Below are positions 1 to 11,217 of a stretch of DNA of 64,000 nucleotides, in pieces (within the stretch, counting starts at the first letter, position 1; the number at the start of each line of letters is the position of its first letter). The DNA comes from Guyanagaster necrorhizus (lineage: Eukaryota; Basidiomycota; Agaricomycetes; Agaricales; Physalacriaceae), in contig NW_025064898.1 of assembly GCF_019112545.1 (NCBI RefSeq), positions 283,247-347,246 on the forward strand. Reading direction: 5' to 3'. The notes under the pieces were generated by a model. That model was not told where the DNA came from. It did no database searches and saw only the letters and a list, made by a program, of their open reading frames with translations. A program made the translations under genes and the position numbers.

Positions 1-1923
1 TTACAGAAGGCCATTTGCATCTGCACCATACATTACATGAATGATCTGGCAGCAAAAGCCAATGCCAACAAGGAGGAAAAAATGTTTGAAGAGATGGTAC
101 CTGAATAGGCATAGGACTCCTGAGACTTATTCAAAAAGAAAAGTTTTGATGAATTACCTGACCCAAAATCTTAGGACCATGCCATCAAACTTATCCCTAA
201 TGCAAATGCTAATCTGAATTGCAAGATTTATCTGCTTGGCAATAATAAACAATAAGAATTAGACAAATTCCTTGATGAGAATTTATCCAGTGGAAGAATC
301 TGGTCATCAAAGTCTCTGATAGCTTCTCCCTTCTTCTTTGTCAAAAAGAAGGATGGAAAACTCTGACCAGTACAAGACTATTGGAAGCTCAATGAGATGA
401 TAATCAAGAATGGCTATCCACTTCTGCTGATCTCAGAATTGATGGACAAACTCCATAGTGCCAAATACTACATCAAATTGGATGTCTAATGGAGGTACAA
501 TAATATACACATCAAAGAAGATGATGAGTGGAAGGCTGCTTTTTGAACTAACTGTGGACTGTTTGAACTGACAGTCATATTCTTTGGGCTCACCAACTCA
601 TCTGCTATCTTTCAATAGATGATGAATGATATCTTTAAAGATCTCATTGCTATGGAGAAGGTTACAATTTATCTGAATGACATTCTAGTTATGTCCAAGA
701 TGAAGGAGGAATATTGATGGCTAGTACAACAAGTACTAGCCCTAATGAGAAAGCATTGACTCTTCCTCAAAGCTGAAAAGTGTGAATTTGAGGTATTGGA
801 AACTGAATATCTCAGAGTCATTATCAGCAAAGAAAGCATCAGGATGAATCCTGTCAAAGTAGTGGGAGTAACTGAATGACTAGAGCTGACCAAGAAGGAA
901 TTACAATCCTTCTTTGGCTTCATCAACTTCTACCAATAGTTCATTTGAGACTACAGCAAAATAGTCTAACCCATGATGCAATTAACCAGAAATGTGCTAT
1001 AGACTTGGGAACTCTCACAACAATCAGTGTTTAATAACCTTAAATATTGATTGGCTGAGGATGTCATTCTTGCCATACCAAGCCAGAATGGAAAGTTTCA
1101 AATAAAAGCTGATTCAAGTGAAGATGCTATTGGAGCTGTTCTCTCTCAGAAATAAGATAGCAAATGGTGATCAGTCACATTCTTATCAAAAGCACTCATG
1201 ATCACAGAGCATAACTATGAGATTTATGACAAGGAGCTCCTCACCATAATGCTTGCCCTAGCTGAATGGCAGTATTATCTCATTGGAGTGATCCAGATCT
1301 TTGAGATCTAGACAGATCACCAGAATTTGTGATATTTCCATCTCTCACAGAAGCTTAATTGCTAACAAGCCCAATAGGTTATAAAACTATTCAAATATGA
1401 ATATATGCTATATTATAAGGCTGATGTAGCAAACAAGAAGGTAGATTTCCTCAGCCAGAGAGCTGACCATGATCAGAGAGGAGATGACAATAAAGGGGTC
1501 ATATTATGATCTAAACACTTCCAAGCAATAATCATGCTTACAGAGGAGGAAATATATGAGCATATCAAGAGTGCAATCTGGGACCCTCATAAATAGGATC
1601 AACAGATTGCCTTATCTCTGAACTATGAACAGAGACTAAAAAAGGAAGGAGAATTGATCTGCTATGATGGGTGGATTTATATTCCTAGAGATCAAGGACT
1701 CTATAGTGATATCATCATCATGTGTCATGACCATATAACTGCTGGATACCCAGGCATCACCAAAATGAAAGAGCTTGTATTATAAGAATATTGGTGGCTC
1801 AAAATGGATCATGATATCACCTGATATATCAAAGCTTGTGAGGTTTGTCAGTGAGGCAAATCCTCAACACAACCATAGACCACACTACTCCATCTGAATA
1901 AGGTGCCATTATCACCATAGACC
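1..1923 (+). pseudogene. Element A, part 1: decayed Ty3 chromovirus pol (protease tail, RT, RNase H, integrase start)
   Basis: Translating the plus strand gives the pol order of the near-intact copy at 24,833-28,720, but with stops every few dozen codons. The reverse transcriptase block is near 300-700, RNase H near 1,080-1,250, and the integrase zinc-binding region near 1,700-1,860. The stops are mostly TAG, TGA and TAA where the intact copy has CAG, CGA or TGG, so decay was by transitions. The copy runs off the left edge. It stops at 1,923, inside the integrase core, where element B begins. The same reading resumes at 10,370 and again at 35,062. No function remains. Confidence 0.9.
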
Positions 1924-2440
1924 TGTTAAGCCCAAACTCCATGTGACTATTAACATGTGATAAACAGTTCGGTACCTCACACTTCAGGTATATCCAACTG
2001 AGTTCACTGATGTGTTAACAGAGGTGTATGGTCAAGGCATTGCAAGTCACTTGAGATAGGATGGTAGAGAATAAACTTTAGCTCAAAGCTGGGGTATTAC
2101 AGCAAGAGCTACACTACTTATATACTGTTCTGTTATCATGCTATAAATAAGTGTTCACAAAAGATATTGTCTGTCATAGAGCTGTTACTCCTGCTGTTGC
2201 CAGGCTCTCCACAAAAGCTGTTGTCTTGCTGTTGTGCTGCGGACATTACACTGCAATTTGGGGACTAAAGAGGTATTGTCTCTCTCTTCACAGCACACAG
2301 CAATGTGATAGGAGAGTGACCGACTGGGTTGCTGAGCTAAGTGTTCCCACGGTCCTAAGCGCTGGTCTAAGTGCTCTGACTAAGCAAAGATAGGGGTCAT
2401 TTCTGAGGAAAAAGAAAAGAAAATAGGAAAAATTGTAACA
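1924..2440 (-). repeat. Element B 3' LTR
   Basis: 517 bp, TG...CA ends. A purine tract (minus strand, just right of 2,440, complement of the C-rich run at 2,443-2,449) marks the polypurine tract next to a 3' LTR. It aligns without gaps to 9,848-10,364; nearly all differences I see are transitions. Confidence 0.92.
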
Positions 2441-2477
2441 TTACCCCCTCCTTAAGACCATCATCCCAATGGTTAAG

Positions 2478-4232
2478 TCAGGGTAAGCCTTCCCTGCTGG
2501 AAGGAGGTGGATGATCTGCTGGACCTCTCATCATTTCAATGGCAGGCTTCAAACAAGTTGAAGCAGTGGTACATTGCTCTTTGCTGTGTGTCCCCACTAT
2601 TTCTGGCTCGCTCATTGCAGAGTCATCTTCATCGTCCTTTTTAACATGTGTTCTGCTGTCGGCAGGTTGGTTGATGTATATCTGACTAGATATCATCTTC
2701 TTTCCTGTTGTCATCGTATCTGGTTTTGCAGATATAATGTTGAACATGACCCCCTTCATGTCCAATTTATTGATTCTGTGTTCGTAGTTCTGAATAGCAT
2801 TGTCCACTTGCATATATTTTTCATTGACCCATTGGTTTGATTCTGGTCTGTAGCCCTTCCAGCTGACTAAGTAGTCAATGGTTGTTTTCATGCCTCTGCC
2901 TCATGCTTTGACCCTTCATGTTTTATGGTTTAGCACTTCATCGATTTCATAGTGTTCCTCATTGTCGATGAGTTCTGGTGGTGGCAGAGGTGGTTTCTTC
3001 TGGTTTGGAAAGGCTGGGGCTACGTATGGAGTTAATAATGTTTCATTGAAAACATTATGGATTCTCCAGGTCATTGGGAGTTGCAATTTATATGTGGATT
3101 TGCCAATTTTGGCAATGACTTTGAATGGACCCATTCATTTGTCTGCCAGTTTCTGTTTTGGCCTTGATAGGTGAAGGTTCATTGTGTCCAACCAGACTCT
3201 GTCGTTGGTTGAATATTCGTGCACTACCCGTTGGTGTTTGTCATACTGTATTTTCATTGTTGAAGCAGCTTTTTCGAGAGCTGCCTTGGTCTTCTCATGG
3301 ATTTTTGCCATTGATATCGCAAAATCCTTTGATGCTGGTGTCATCATATGGGCCTGTCCTGTTTCTGCCACTGGTGGGTTCTGCCCATAGTTCACAAAGA
3401 AAGGGCTTTTGTCTGTCGCTGAGTAAATTCTGTTGTTGTGTTGAAATGCTACTAATGCTAGCCATTCTGTCCAATCGTCTTGTCGATAACTGATAAAAAG
3501 TCTAAGGTACTTTTCAATCTCCTGGTTGGCCTGTTCCGTTTGGCCATCTGTTTGTGGGTGATATGCTGTGGAAGCATTCCTTTTGATATTGAGGAGCCAG
3601 TACAAATCATCCAAGAATTTGGAGATGAATTGTGGTCCCCTGTCTGAAATTACTACTTGAGGCATGTCATACTTTGCATAAACCTTGTCCCATAGTATTT
3701 TTGCCCATCTCTCAGATGTCAACTCTGTGGAACAGACAATCAGAATGATCACCTTCGAGAAGCGATTGACTATGATGATGATGGCATCATAGCCATCACT
3801 TTTGGGAAGTCCAGTTATCATATCCACCAAGATGTGGGTCCATGGTGATGAAGAGACTTCATTTGGGTGTAGTGGCACTGCTCTGGATTGTGTTGAAGTC
3901 TTGCCTTGCTGGCAAACTTTGCAAGCCTTGACATATCGGGTGATATCATGATCTATCTTTGGCCACCAGTACTCCCTCAAGACTAATTCCTTGGTTTTAG
4001 CGATTCCAGGATGTCCAGTGGTCGCATAATCATGACATGTGGCAATAATATTCCCTCGCAGTTTTTGATCTCTCAGAATGTAGATCCGCTCATTATAGTG
4101 GATCAATCCTCCTTCTTTTTTCAGCCCCTGCTTGTGGTTGAGTGATAGGACAATTCTTTGATCCCACTTGTGGGGATCCTGAGTGGTGCTTTTGATGCAT
4201 TCGTGCATCTCTTCTTCTGTAGGCATGATCAT
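2478..4232 (-). pseudogene. Element B integrase C-terminal half and chromodomain
   Basis: The 365-codon open stretch 3,135-4,232 holds the integrase zinc-binding region (a CKVCQQGK pair) and the DDE core: D in VDMITGLP, D in ISDRGPQF and E in NQEIEKYL. The next stretch (2,916-3,134) has the GPFKVIAKIG segment, and 2,478-2,891 has a chromodomain (DYLVSWKGYRPESNQW). Chromodomains of chromoviruses bind modified histone tails and steer integration to heterochromatin (established knowledge). In-frame stops separate the pieces, so this is a broken pol. Confidence 0.9.
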
Positions 4233-6764
4233 TGCCCAGAAGTGTTCCAGTCGTAATAATATGACCTCCTTGTTGTCATCTCCTCCTTGGTTATGGTCTG
4301 CCCTGCAGCTGAGGAAATCGGCTTTCTTGTTTGCTACTCTGGCTTTATGGTGCAGTGTATATTCATACTCTGATAGTTCAGTGACCCATCTGGCTTGTCT
4401 GCGATTAAGCTTTTAGGGTTGTCAGAAATATCGAAGATTCTAATGATCAGTTCAGATCTCAAAGGTATGATTGGCTCTGATGAGATAATGCTGCTATTCG
4501 GCAAGGACAAGCATTATGGCTAGGAGCTCTTTGTCATAGATTTCATAGTTGCACTCAGTTACTGTGAGCACCTTTGACATGAAGGCGACAGGTCACTATT
4601 TGCCATCTTGTTCTTGTGACAGCATAGCTCTGATTGTGCCTTCACTGGAGTCGGCTTCCACCCTGAACCTTCCATCCTGACTTGGTATAGCCAGGATGAT
4701 ATCTTTGGCTAGTCGGCGTTTAAGATTGTTGAATGCCACCTGTTGGAAAATTCCCCAGCTCCATGGGGAATTTCTGGTTAATTGCATCATCAGTCACACT
4801 ATTTTGCTGTAATCCCAGATGAACTGTCAGTAGAAGTTGGTGAACCCGAGAAATGATTGTAACTCCTTCTTCTTGGTTGGTTCCAGCTATTTGGTTACTC
4901 CTGCCACTTTAATGGGGTCCATCCTGATGCTTCCTTCACTGATAATGACTCTGAGGTATTCAGTTTCTAATACCTCAAATTCGCATTTTTCAGCTTTAAG
5001 GAAGAGTCAGTGCTTCCTCATCAAGGATAATACTTGGCATACTATTCGTCGGTGTTCCTCCTTGGTTTTGGACATGATGAGTATGTTGTCCAAGTAAATC
5101 ATGACTTTTCCTGTTGCAATGAGATCTTTGAAGATGTCGTTCATCATTCACTGGAAGGTGGCTGGTGAATTAGTTAGTCCAAAAAATATAACCATTGGTT
5201 TGAACAGACCATGGTTGGTTCGAAAAGCAGCCTTCCACTCATCGCCTTCCTTGATACAGACATTGTTATATCCCCACCGGACATCTAGCTTGGTGTAATA
5301 TCTGGTGCCCTGGAGTTTGTCCATTAACTCTGAGATTAATGGAAGGGAATAATGGTTTTTGATCGTCATTTCATTGAGCTTCCGATAATCCTGCACTGGA
5401 CAGAGTTTCCTGTCCTTCTTTTTAATGAAAAAGAAGGGAGACACCATTGGTGATTTCGATGACCAGATTCTTCCACTAGATAAGTTTTCTTTGAAAAACT
5501 TATCTAGTTCTTGTTGTTTGTTATTGCCCAAAGGATAGCACTTGCAGTTCAGATTGGCATTAGCATTAGAGATTAATTTGATTGCATGGTCCCAGGGTTT
5601 CGCATTGGGCAGTTCATCAAAACTTTCTTTTTTGAATAAATCCCGATAGTCACATGCCCATTCAGGTACCATTTCTTTGAATGTCCTTTCTTCTTTTTTG
5701 GCATTAGCTTTTGCCACTAGGTCATTAGCATGGTGTACCACCTGAATGCTAATGGCCCTTTGTAGGTTGACAGCGAGAATGGTTTCGCTGTCTTCCATCT
5801 CTTCATCCTATCGGTCCTCAGGATCTTCATCTGATAGTTTGAATGGAATCTTCCAGCATTGACATCGAGTGAAAATGATGCATCCAGTCTTCCAATTGAT
5901 CAACAGATTGTGTCTGATTAACCAATCATGACCAAGGAATATCTCTTTGGTTCCTAGATCAGTTACTGCTAAATCAATGCACTCTGAATGATTGCCGATA
6001 GTGAGCCTAAGCTCTACATATTCAGTAATCGATCTAGCTTGATTCTTTATTCCATCTGCATTGTAGACTGGGATGGGTGCCACTGTTGCCTGAGTGGGCA
6101 GTTGATGCTTGTTGATGAAAGCTTGGTTGATGCTACTTTCTGTGCAGCCACTGTCAATCAGAGCAGTAACTGCATAGGTGGATCAGGATGTTAATGTCTC
6201 AATCTGTGTGCTGGCTATTAAGTCTTTTCCTGAGGATTTGGCTTGTTGGATGAATTTTCATGGCCCATGTAATTCATCAAGCCATTCCAAAGCTCAACAT
6301 TGTTCTGCAGCTCACATTCCTGTGATCATATCATCGATCACTTCCTCGACTCAGGTCTTATGAACCCAATTCTTGAGTATGGCTCTTGCTGCTGCTTCGT
6401 TCTTAGCATCCTTGATGGCTTGCCAAGTCTATTCAGTATCGAATGGCTTGAGCCATGTTGTGGGGCTCTCTGCCTCTGTTTGGCCCGAAGGCAGTTGAGT
6501 CTGTTTTACTTTGTTAGCTTGAGAAATCTTTGATGATGACATACCTTTGGGGCTCTCTGCCCCTCTTTGGCCCTTCGTCGGTGCTTGAGTTACTGGAGTC
6601 GGTTCCTTAGGCGATTCTGATTGATGGATAATAAGGTCAGGTATATTTGAATGCATGCATAATTTAGACATAGGGGATGGTACTACAGAAGGTAAAATGT
6701 CAGTCTGTCCAGCAGTTTGTGACCTGTTATCCAGTCCTTTGGCTGAGTCAGCAGAATCACTCAC
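4233..6764 (-). pseudogene. Element B protease, reverse transcriptase and RNase H remnants
   Basis: Minus-strand pieces follow pol order. 6,429-6,764 matches the N-terminal pol linker; 5,808-6,083 the end of protease (LGHDWLIRHN motif); 5,148-5,798 the start of RT (QDYRKLNEMTIKN, then FFGLTNSPATFQ); 4,837-5,100 the YLDD region, read on the complement; 4,596-4,790 RNase H (VEADSSEGTIRAMLSQEQ). Each piece ends at a nonsense codon in the frame of the next. The pol frame lies at -1 relative to gag, as in elements C and E. Confidence 0.88.
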
Positions 6765-9700
6765 TGCTCAGCCTTGCCTTTTACCTCCTCAGGCTTGTCA
6801 TCTTGCCTGAGGTCTTCATCTTTCTTCATCAATTCAGCAATCTGCACTCTGATGTCCTCTCATATGCATTTGTTCTTCTTCTCCAGGCAATTGTATGCCA
6901 TATGGCCCAGCTGGCCACAATTAAAGCATCTCCCCTCCTTCTTGAGGTGGTCCATGTCAATCTGCTTGCCCGTTCTGGTACTTGGACCCTTACCAGTTCA
7001 CTTCCCATTGTTCTGGGAAGTTGGGGCTGAGCTGCCAGACCTGGCAGATGTGGTTGCATGGGCGGTGGAGGGCTTTGAGCCCTGTCTCTGATACCTGTGC
7101 TGGTCCCACAGGTTTGATGCTTCCACTTTCTGTCGTTGTCACTCCTGCCACATCAGGATGATTTGTGCCTTCCAATCATCATAGCCGACTGAGATGCTAT
7201 GGCTAAGATCCGAAATAGTTTTCAGGTAATGAGGCGGCAGTCCCCGCTTCATATACTCAACCATTCACCCTGAGTCAGCAATATCTTCTCAGATTCCAGT
7301 GAGCTTTCTGAGTCGTTCTAATTTGTCGAAGTAGTCTGGTGCCACCTTGTTGCCTATCTTATACTCTTTCATCTTTGACCTGTGGACTTCTCATACAGCA
7401 GGGTCCATGAACTTGTCATGGATCATCTGCTTTAGGACTGGCCAAGAGAGGTATCAGTGATGCTGTCAGGTGGTTGACCAGAAGTTTGAGGCAAGCAGTA
7501 CCCACTACACCTTTGCTTTGTCTTCAAAGTAGGTGGTGGCATAGTTTACCTTGTACATGTCGTGAAGGAAGTACAAGGCAAAAACCTGGAAATATTGGTC
7601 ACAATCCATGAGGAACTGGTCAATATCATCTGAAGCCCCTTTAAAAGGAAGGGGCTCCTGTTCCAACATCAGTCTGACATTTAATATATGTGCCTTTGGA
7701 TCAAGAGGCAACATCGGATTTAGGGGTTCCTCTCCAGGGAGACCAGCCCAATCCATCGGGGGTCCTGAAAAGGAATGTAAGGACCCATCATCGGTGACGG
7801 GACTTCTTGGAGTCGGCAGCCCTTCCTTTCAGATGATCTGCCCATCCTTAATGGTCCACCCCTGTACTGTTGCCTTAGGGTCATTCTTCTTCATGTTAGT
7901 TGAGACTGATCCACTTCCTTTGGCTTTGTTGGGTGGCAGTTGTCCTCCCATTAGTCAGCTCCCTGTGCCAGTCCAGGGGTTTGGGTGGTAAGTCTTCGGC
8001 TGTCCATAGGATCAGGTTAGCCGAGATGCTGTGCTGTGGATGGCCAATATGGCAAGTGAGTATCTTGATGTCACCATTCAAATTGAAGATGCTGTGTTTG
8101 CCATCTTAGGTGGCATCATACTTGGGGTCCACGGCATTGGTGCCTCCTGCTTGCCAAACCTTGGTCGATATGGTGGCATTGCCATCATCTGATAATGTAA
8201 GAAGCGCTGATTGAAATTAAAAATAGTGCACTCTGTCATGGCATACTATAAGATCTCTTTCCACTTGATGGGATCAGCAGCAGTATACCTTCATCTTAGG
8301 GACAATCATAGCCAGTGATCATCCCTCCATAATTCGGCTACCTGCTCCTGGTATAGCTGAATAAATTCCTCTTCCCATGCCTCTTGTTCCTGTCGTTTCT
8401 TCTCCTGTTCTTGGCACATGGTTATACTGACGATGCTTTCCCACTTAAGGATGGGGTCCACTACCTGGCAGCCTGGGTCCTCCTCCTTGGCCTCATCATC
8501 CCCTTCAGCCCCCTTGTCAGTGGTCTCCTCAGGGAGAGAACTGCCTTGCTGGCCGAAGGTTTTCAGGGTGGGTAGGTCAGGGCTGAGTACTTGACTTGGC
8601 ATCATTGGGTCTGAGTTGAGGAGAAGGCTCCCAGTCGGGCTGATCCTCTTCTCCTTCTGCTGGCAGTGCCACTACTTTGTGATACTGGTGGAAGTTTCTA
8701 TAGAACTGGGGGTGAAGGAAGAGGGCAGCGATTGGCCCATCAAGAACCCTTTTGAGATCTCCGGTGGGGTCAATATGTTCATTGTTGCCCCCGATTGTTC
8801 TGAGATCTGATGGTATCCTATCTCTCTGGATGAGGATATTGTCAGTTTCAGTGATGGTGTCTGTTCCGTATGATAACAGGCAGTTGTCGTCAAGGAATGC
8901 TGGCTGCCAGTGATAGTAGTCATCAGCATGAATGGTCCTGGCAGTTGGCCCAGTCCAGAGGTTGGACTCACTGTCAGGAGTGGCTAGTTCCTGGAACAGA
9001 GAGTTGAGAGCATTGATGAACTCAGCAAGAGACTGGGAGGTCAGCCATATTGGGTTTGGTACTACTGGACCATGCCTTAGTATGCATGGGGCTCCTCTCT
9101 GCTCCAATCTACTGGCCACTCTTGATGCTGCTTGCTAGTATCAGACCTCATCCCTGTTGGTGTCATCAAAAAAGGGGTCAGAACTACTGACTCTTGTTCC
9201 CCTTCCACTACTTCTTGTTGATGAGGCATGTCAGGATTGATGCCTGTTGGTACTTCTGGTGCCTGGAGCCATCTGAATAGCATCCAGAGAGTCTCTAGCC
9301 TGGCACCCAATTCCAGACTAGGTGACAGTTGTTCTTGATGCAGTGATGCTGCGCTCAGGGGAGAGAATGGGGGTGTCAGGTTGGATTTGTTGAAACTCTG
9401 TAGCCCAAGGGTTTCTAGCATCTCGGACGATTGCCAATGGGGGTCTTGGAGGGTACTCGTGTTGCCACTGCTGCTCCTCCTCTTCCCTAAAATGCCTTTC
9501 AGTCGAGCCCTTAGGCTCGTCTTTGGGTTCTGTTTCTTCAGAGTATCAGACAGAGTTTTGGACAGAGGCAGAGATGTCGTGGAGGAGGAGGTCTGGTGTG
9601 ACATTTCAGAGGATTGTGCAGATATGCTGGAACTCTTGGTAGTGTCGAATGGCCCAGGCAGTGATAGATTGGCATCCACGGCACAGCTGTATGATCACCA

Positions 9701-9847
9701 ATAAACCAATCAAGGTTCCAATGATAGAAGCCAAGAGTTCGAAGAACTCATGAGTAAAGTTCAGGTCAGACGGATTTAAGGCAGGGGGCATTCAGTTTCT
9801 CAGCACAGTTGGGCCTGAGAAAGGGAAGCAAAAAGCTTCAAGCTAAT
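6765..9847 (-). pseudogene. Element B gag and ORF0 remnants, with leader
   Basis: The gag zinc knuckle (CFNCGQLGHMAYNC) is near 6,885-6,925, with the capsid-like domain upstream (7,505-7,756, DDIDQFLMDCDQYFQVF). Further 5' are two overlapping frames. One (9,077-9,679) matches the start of the gag frame of element E. The other starts at the ATG at 9,791 with a membrane segment (FFELLASIIGTLIGLLVIIQL) and reappears at 8,577-9,119. Both are broken by stops. Positions 9,834-9,846 carry the self-priming primer-binding site. Confidence 0.82.
9834..9846 (-). promoter_or_regulatory. Element B primer-binding site (self-priming type)
   Basis: The 13 nt ending one base before the 5' LTR are the exact reverse complement of 10,002-10,014 inside that LTR. 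There is no TGG start typical of a tRNA 3'-end primer site. Confidence 0.7.
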
Positions 9848-10364
9848 TGTTAAGCCCAAACTCTATATGACTATTAACATGTGATAAACAGTTCAGTACC
9901 TCACACTTCGGGTATGTCTGACTGAGTTCACTGATGTCTTAACAGAGGTGTGTGATCAAGGCATTGCAAGTCGCTCAAGATAGGATGGTAGAGAATAAAC
10001 TTTAGCTTGAAGCTGAAGTATTACAGCAAGAGCTACACTACTTATATACTGTTCTGTTATCATGCTATAAATAAGTGTTTACAAAAGATATTGTCTGTCA
10101 TAGAGCTGTTACCCCTGCTGTTGCCAGGCTCTCCACAAAAGCTGTTGTCTTGCTGTTGTGCTGCAGACATTACACTGCAATTTGAGGACTAAAGAGGTAT
10201 TGTCTCTCCCTTCACAGCACACAGCAATGCAATAGGAGAGTGACTGACTGGGTTGCTGAGCTAAGCATTCCCACAGTCCTAAGCACTGGTCTAAGCACTC
10301 TGACTAAGCAAAGATAGGGGTCATTTTCGAGGAAAAAGAAAAGAAAATAGGAAAAATCATAACA
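9848..10364 (-). repeat. Element B 5' LTR
   Basis: 517 bp, TG...CA, same length as 1,924-2,440. In the first roughly 280 aligned bases I count about 19 differences, all but one transitions, many of them TG in one copy against CA in the other, as expected when a CpG decays on opposite strands. Confidence 0.92.
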
Positions 10365-10369
10365 AGACT

Positions 10370-10754
10370 CATATTTTGGTGGACATGATAACTAGACTTC
10401 CAGAAAGTGATAGCTATGATGCCATCATCATCATCATTGATTGCTTTGAAAAAACAATCATTCTGATCACTTGTTTAATAGAACTAATATCAGAGGGATG
10501 GACAAAGATTTTATATAATGAGGTTTATGCCAAATATGGTATGCCCCAAGTCATGATCTCAGACAGAGGACCACAATTCATCTCTAAATTTCTAAATAAC
10601 CTATATCAACTCCTCAACATCAAATGGAATGCTTCAATAGCATATCATCCTCAGATAGACAGCCAAACAGAATGAGTGAATCAAGAAATTGAAAAGTACC
10701 TCTAACTTTTCATCAATTATCAATAAGATGACTGGATAGAATGGCTGGCACTAG
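10370..10754 (+). pseudogene. Element A, part 2: integrase core
   Basis: Continues the integrase interrupted at 1,923. The open stretch (10,376-10,675) reads VDMITRLPES, then ISDRGPQFISKFLNNLY and AYHPQIDSQTE, so the DDE core is recognisable. After a stop it continues to EWLAL at 10,754, where element C begins. TSD copies: agact at 10,365-10,369 (from B) and actag at 10,750-10,754 (from C). Confidence 0.92.
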
Positions 10755-11217
10755 TGTTGGGCTCAAGCTGCATGTGATCAACTAGCACATGATAAACTAA
10801 TATGGCTTCATGTTTGAGCCTTCTGTCAGAGTTCACTTATGTGTACCAATATTGATTCTCTGTGCTTCAAGGCTTTGTGACTAGCTTAAGAGTAGAATGA
10901 GATGGAATAAACTTTAGCTCAAAGCTGGAGTTTTACCAGTGAGAGTGAGCTCCTTAAATACTGTATAGAGTTTGCTAATAATACTATATACTTATTGTGC
11001 ATATCTCTGTCTTGGTGCTCATTGTCTTTGAGCATCACTACTGTACATAAAAGGTTGATTGTGCATCATCAGATAACATTGTTGCATCAAAAGACAATGA
11101 TGCACTTGGCTAGTTGTGATGACTAAGCCTTATCTCACTATCTTAAGTGCTTATTCTAGCACTCTGACTAAGTATAAATAGGGGTTAATCTGAAAGAAAA
11201 AAGAAAAAATCATAACA
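10755..11217 (-). repeat. Element C 3' LTR
   Basis: 463 bp beginning TG and ending CA. It is followed on the right by a purine tract on the minus strand. Its TATA-proximal self-priming segment differs from the PBS at two positions, unlike the 5' LTR copy. Confidence 0.9.

Larger units (their letters stand above)
1924..10364 (-). mobile_element. Element B: full-length degraded Ty3/gypsy chromovirus
   Basis: A complete element of about 8.4 kb with two 517-bp LTRs that begin TG and end CA. It is flanked by a 5-bp TSD, agacc on the left (1,919-1,923) and agact on the right (10,365-10,369). Removing B joins element A's integrase in frame. Gene order on the minus strand is 5' LTR, ORF0/gag, protease, RT, RNase H, integrase, chromodomain, 3' LTR. 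It belongs to the same family as A, C and E but to a separate LTR subfamily. Several nonsense codons break each frame. Confidence 0.93.
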
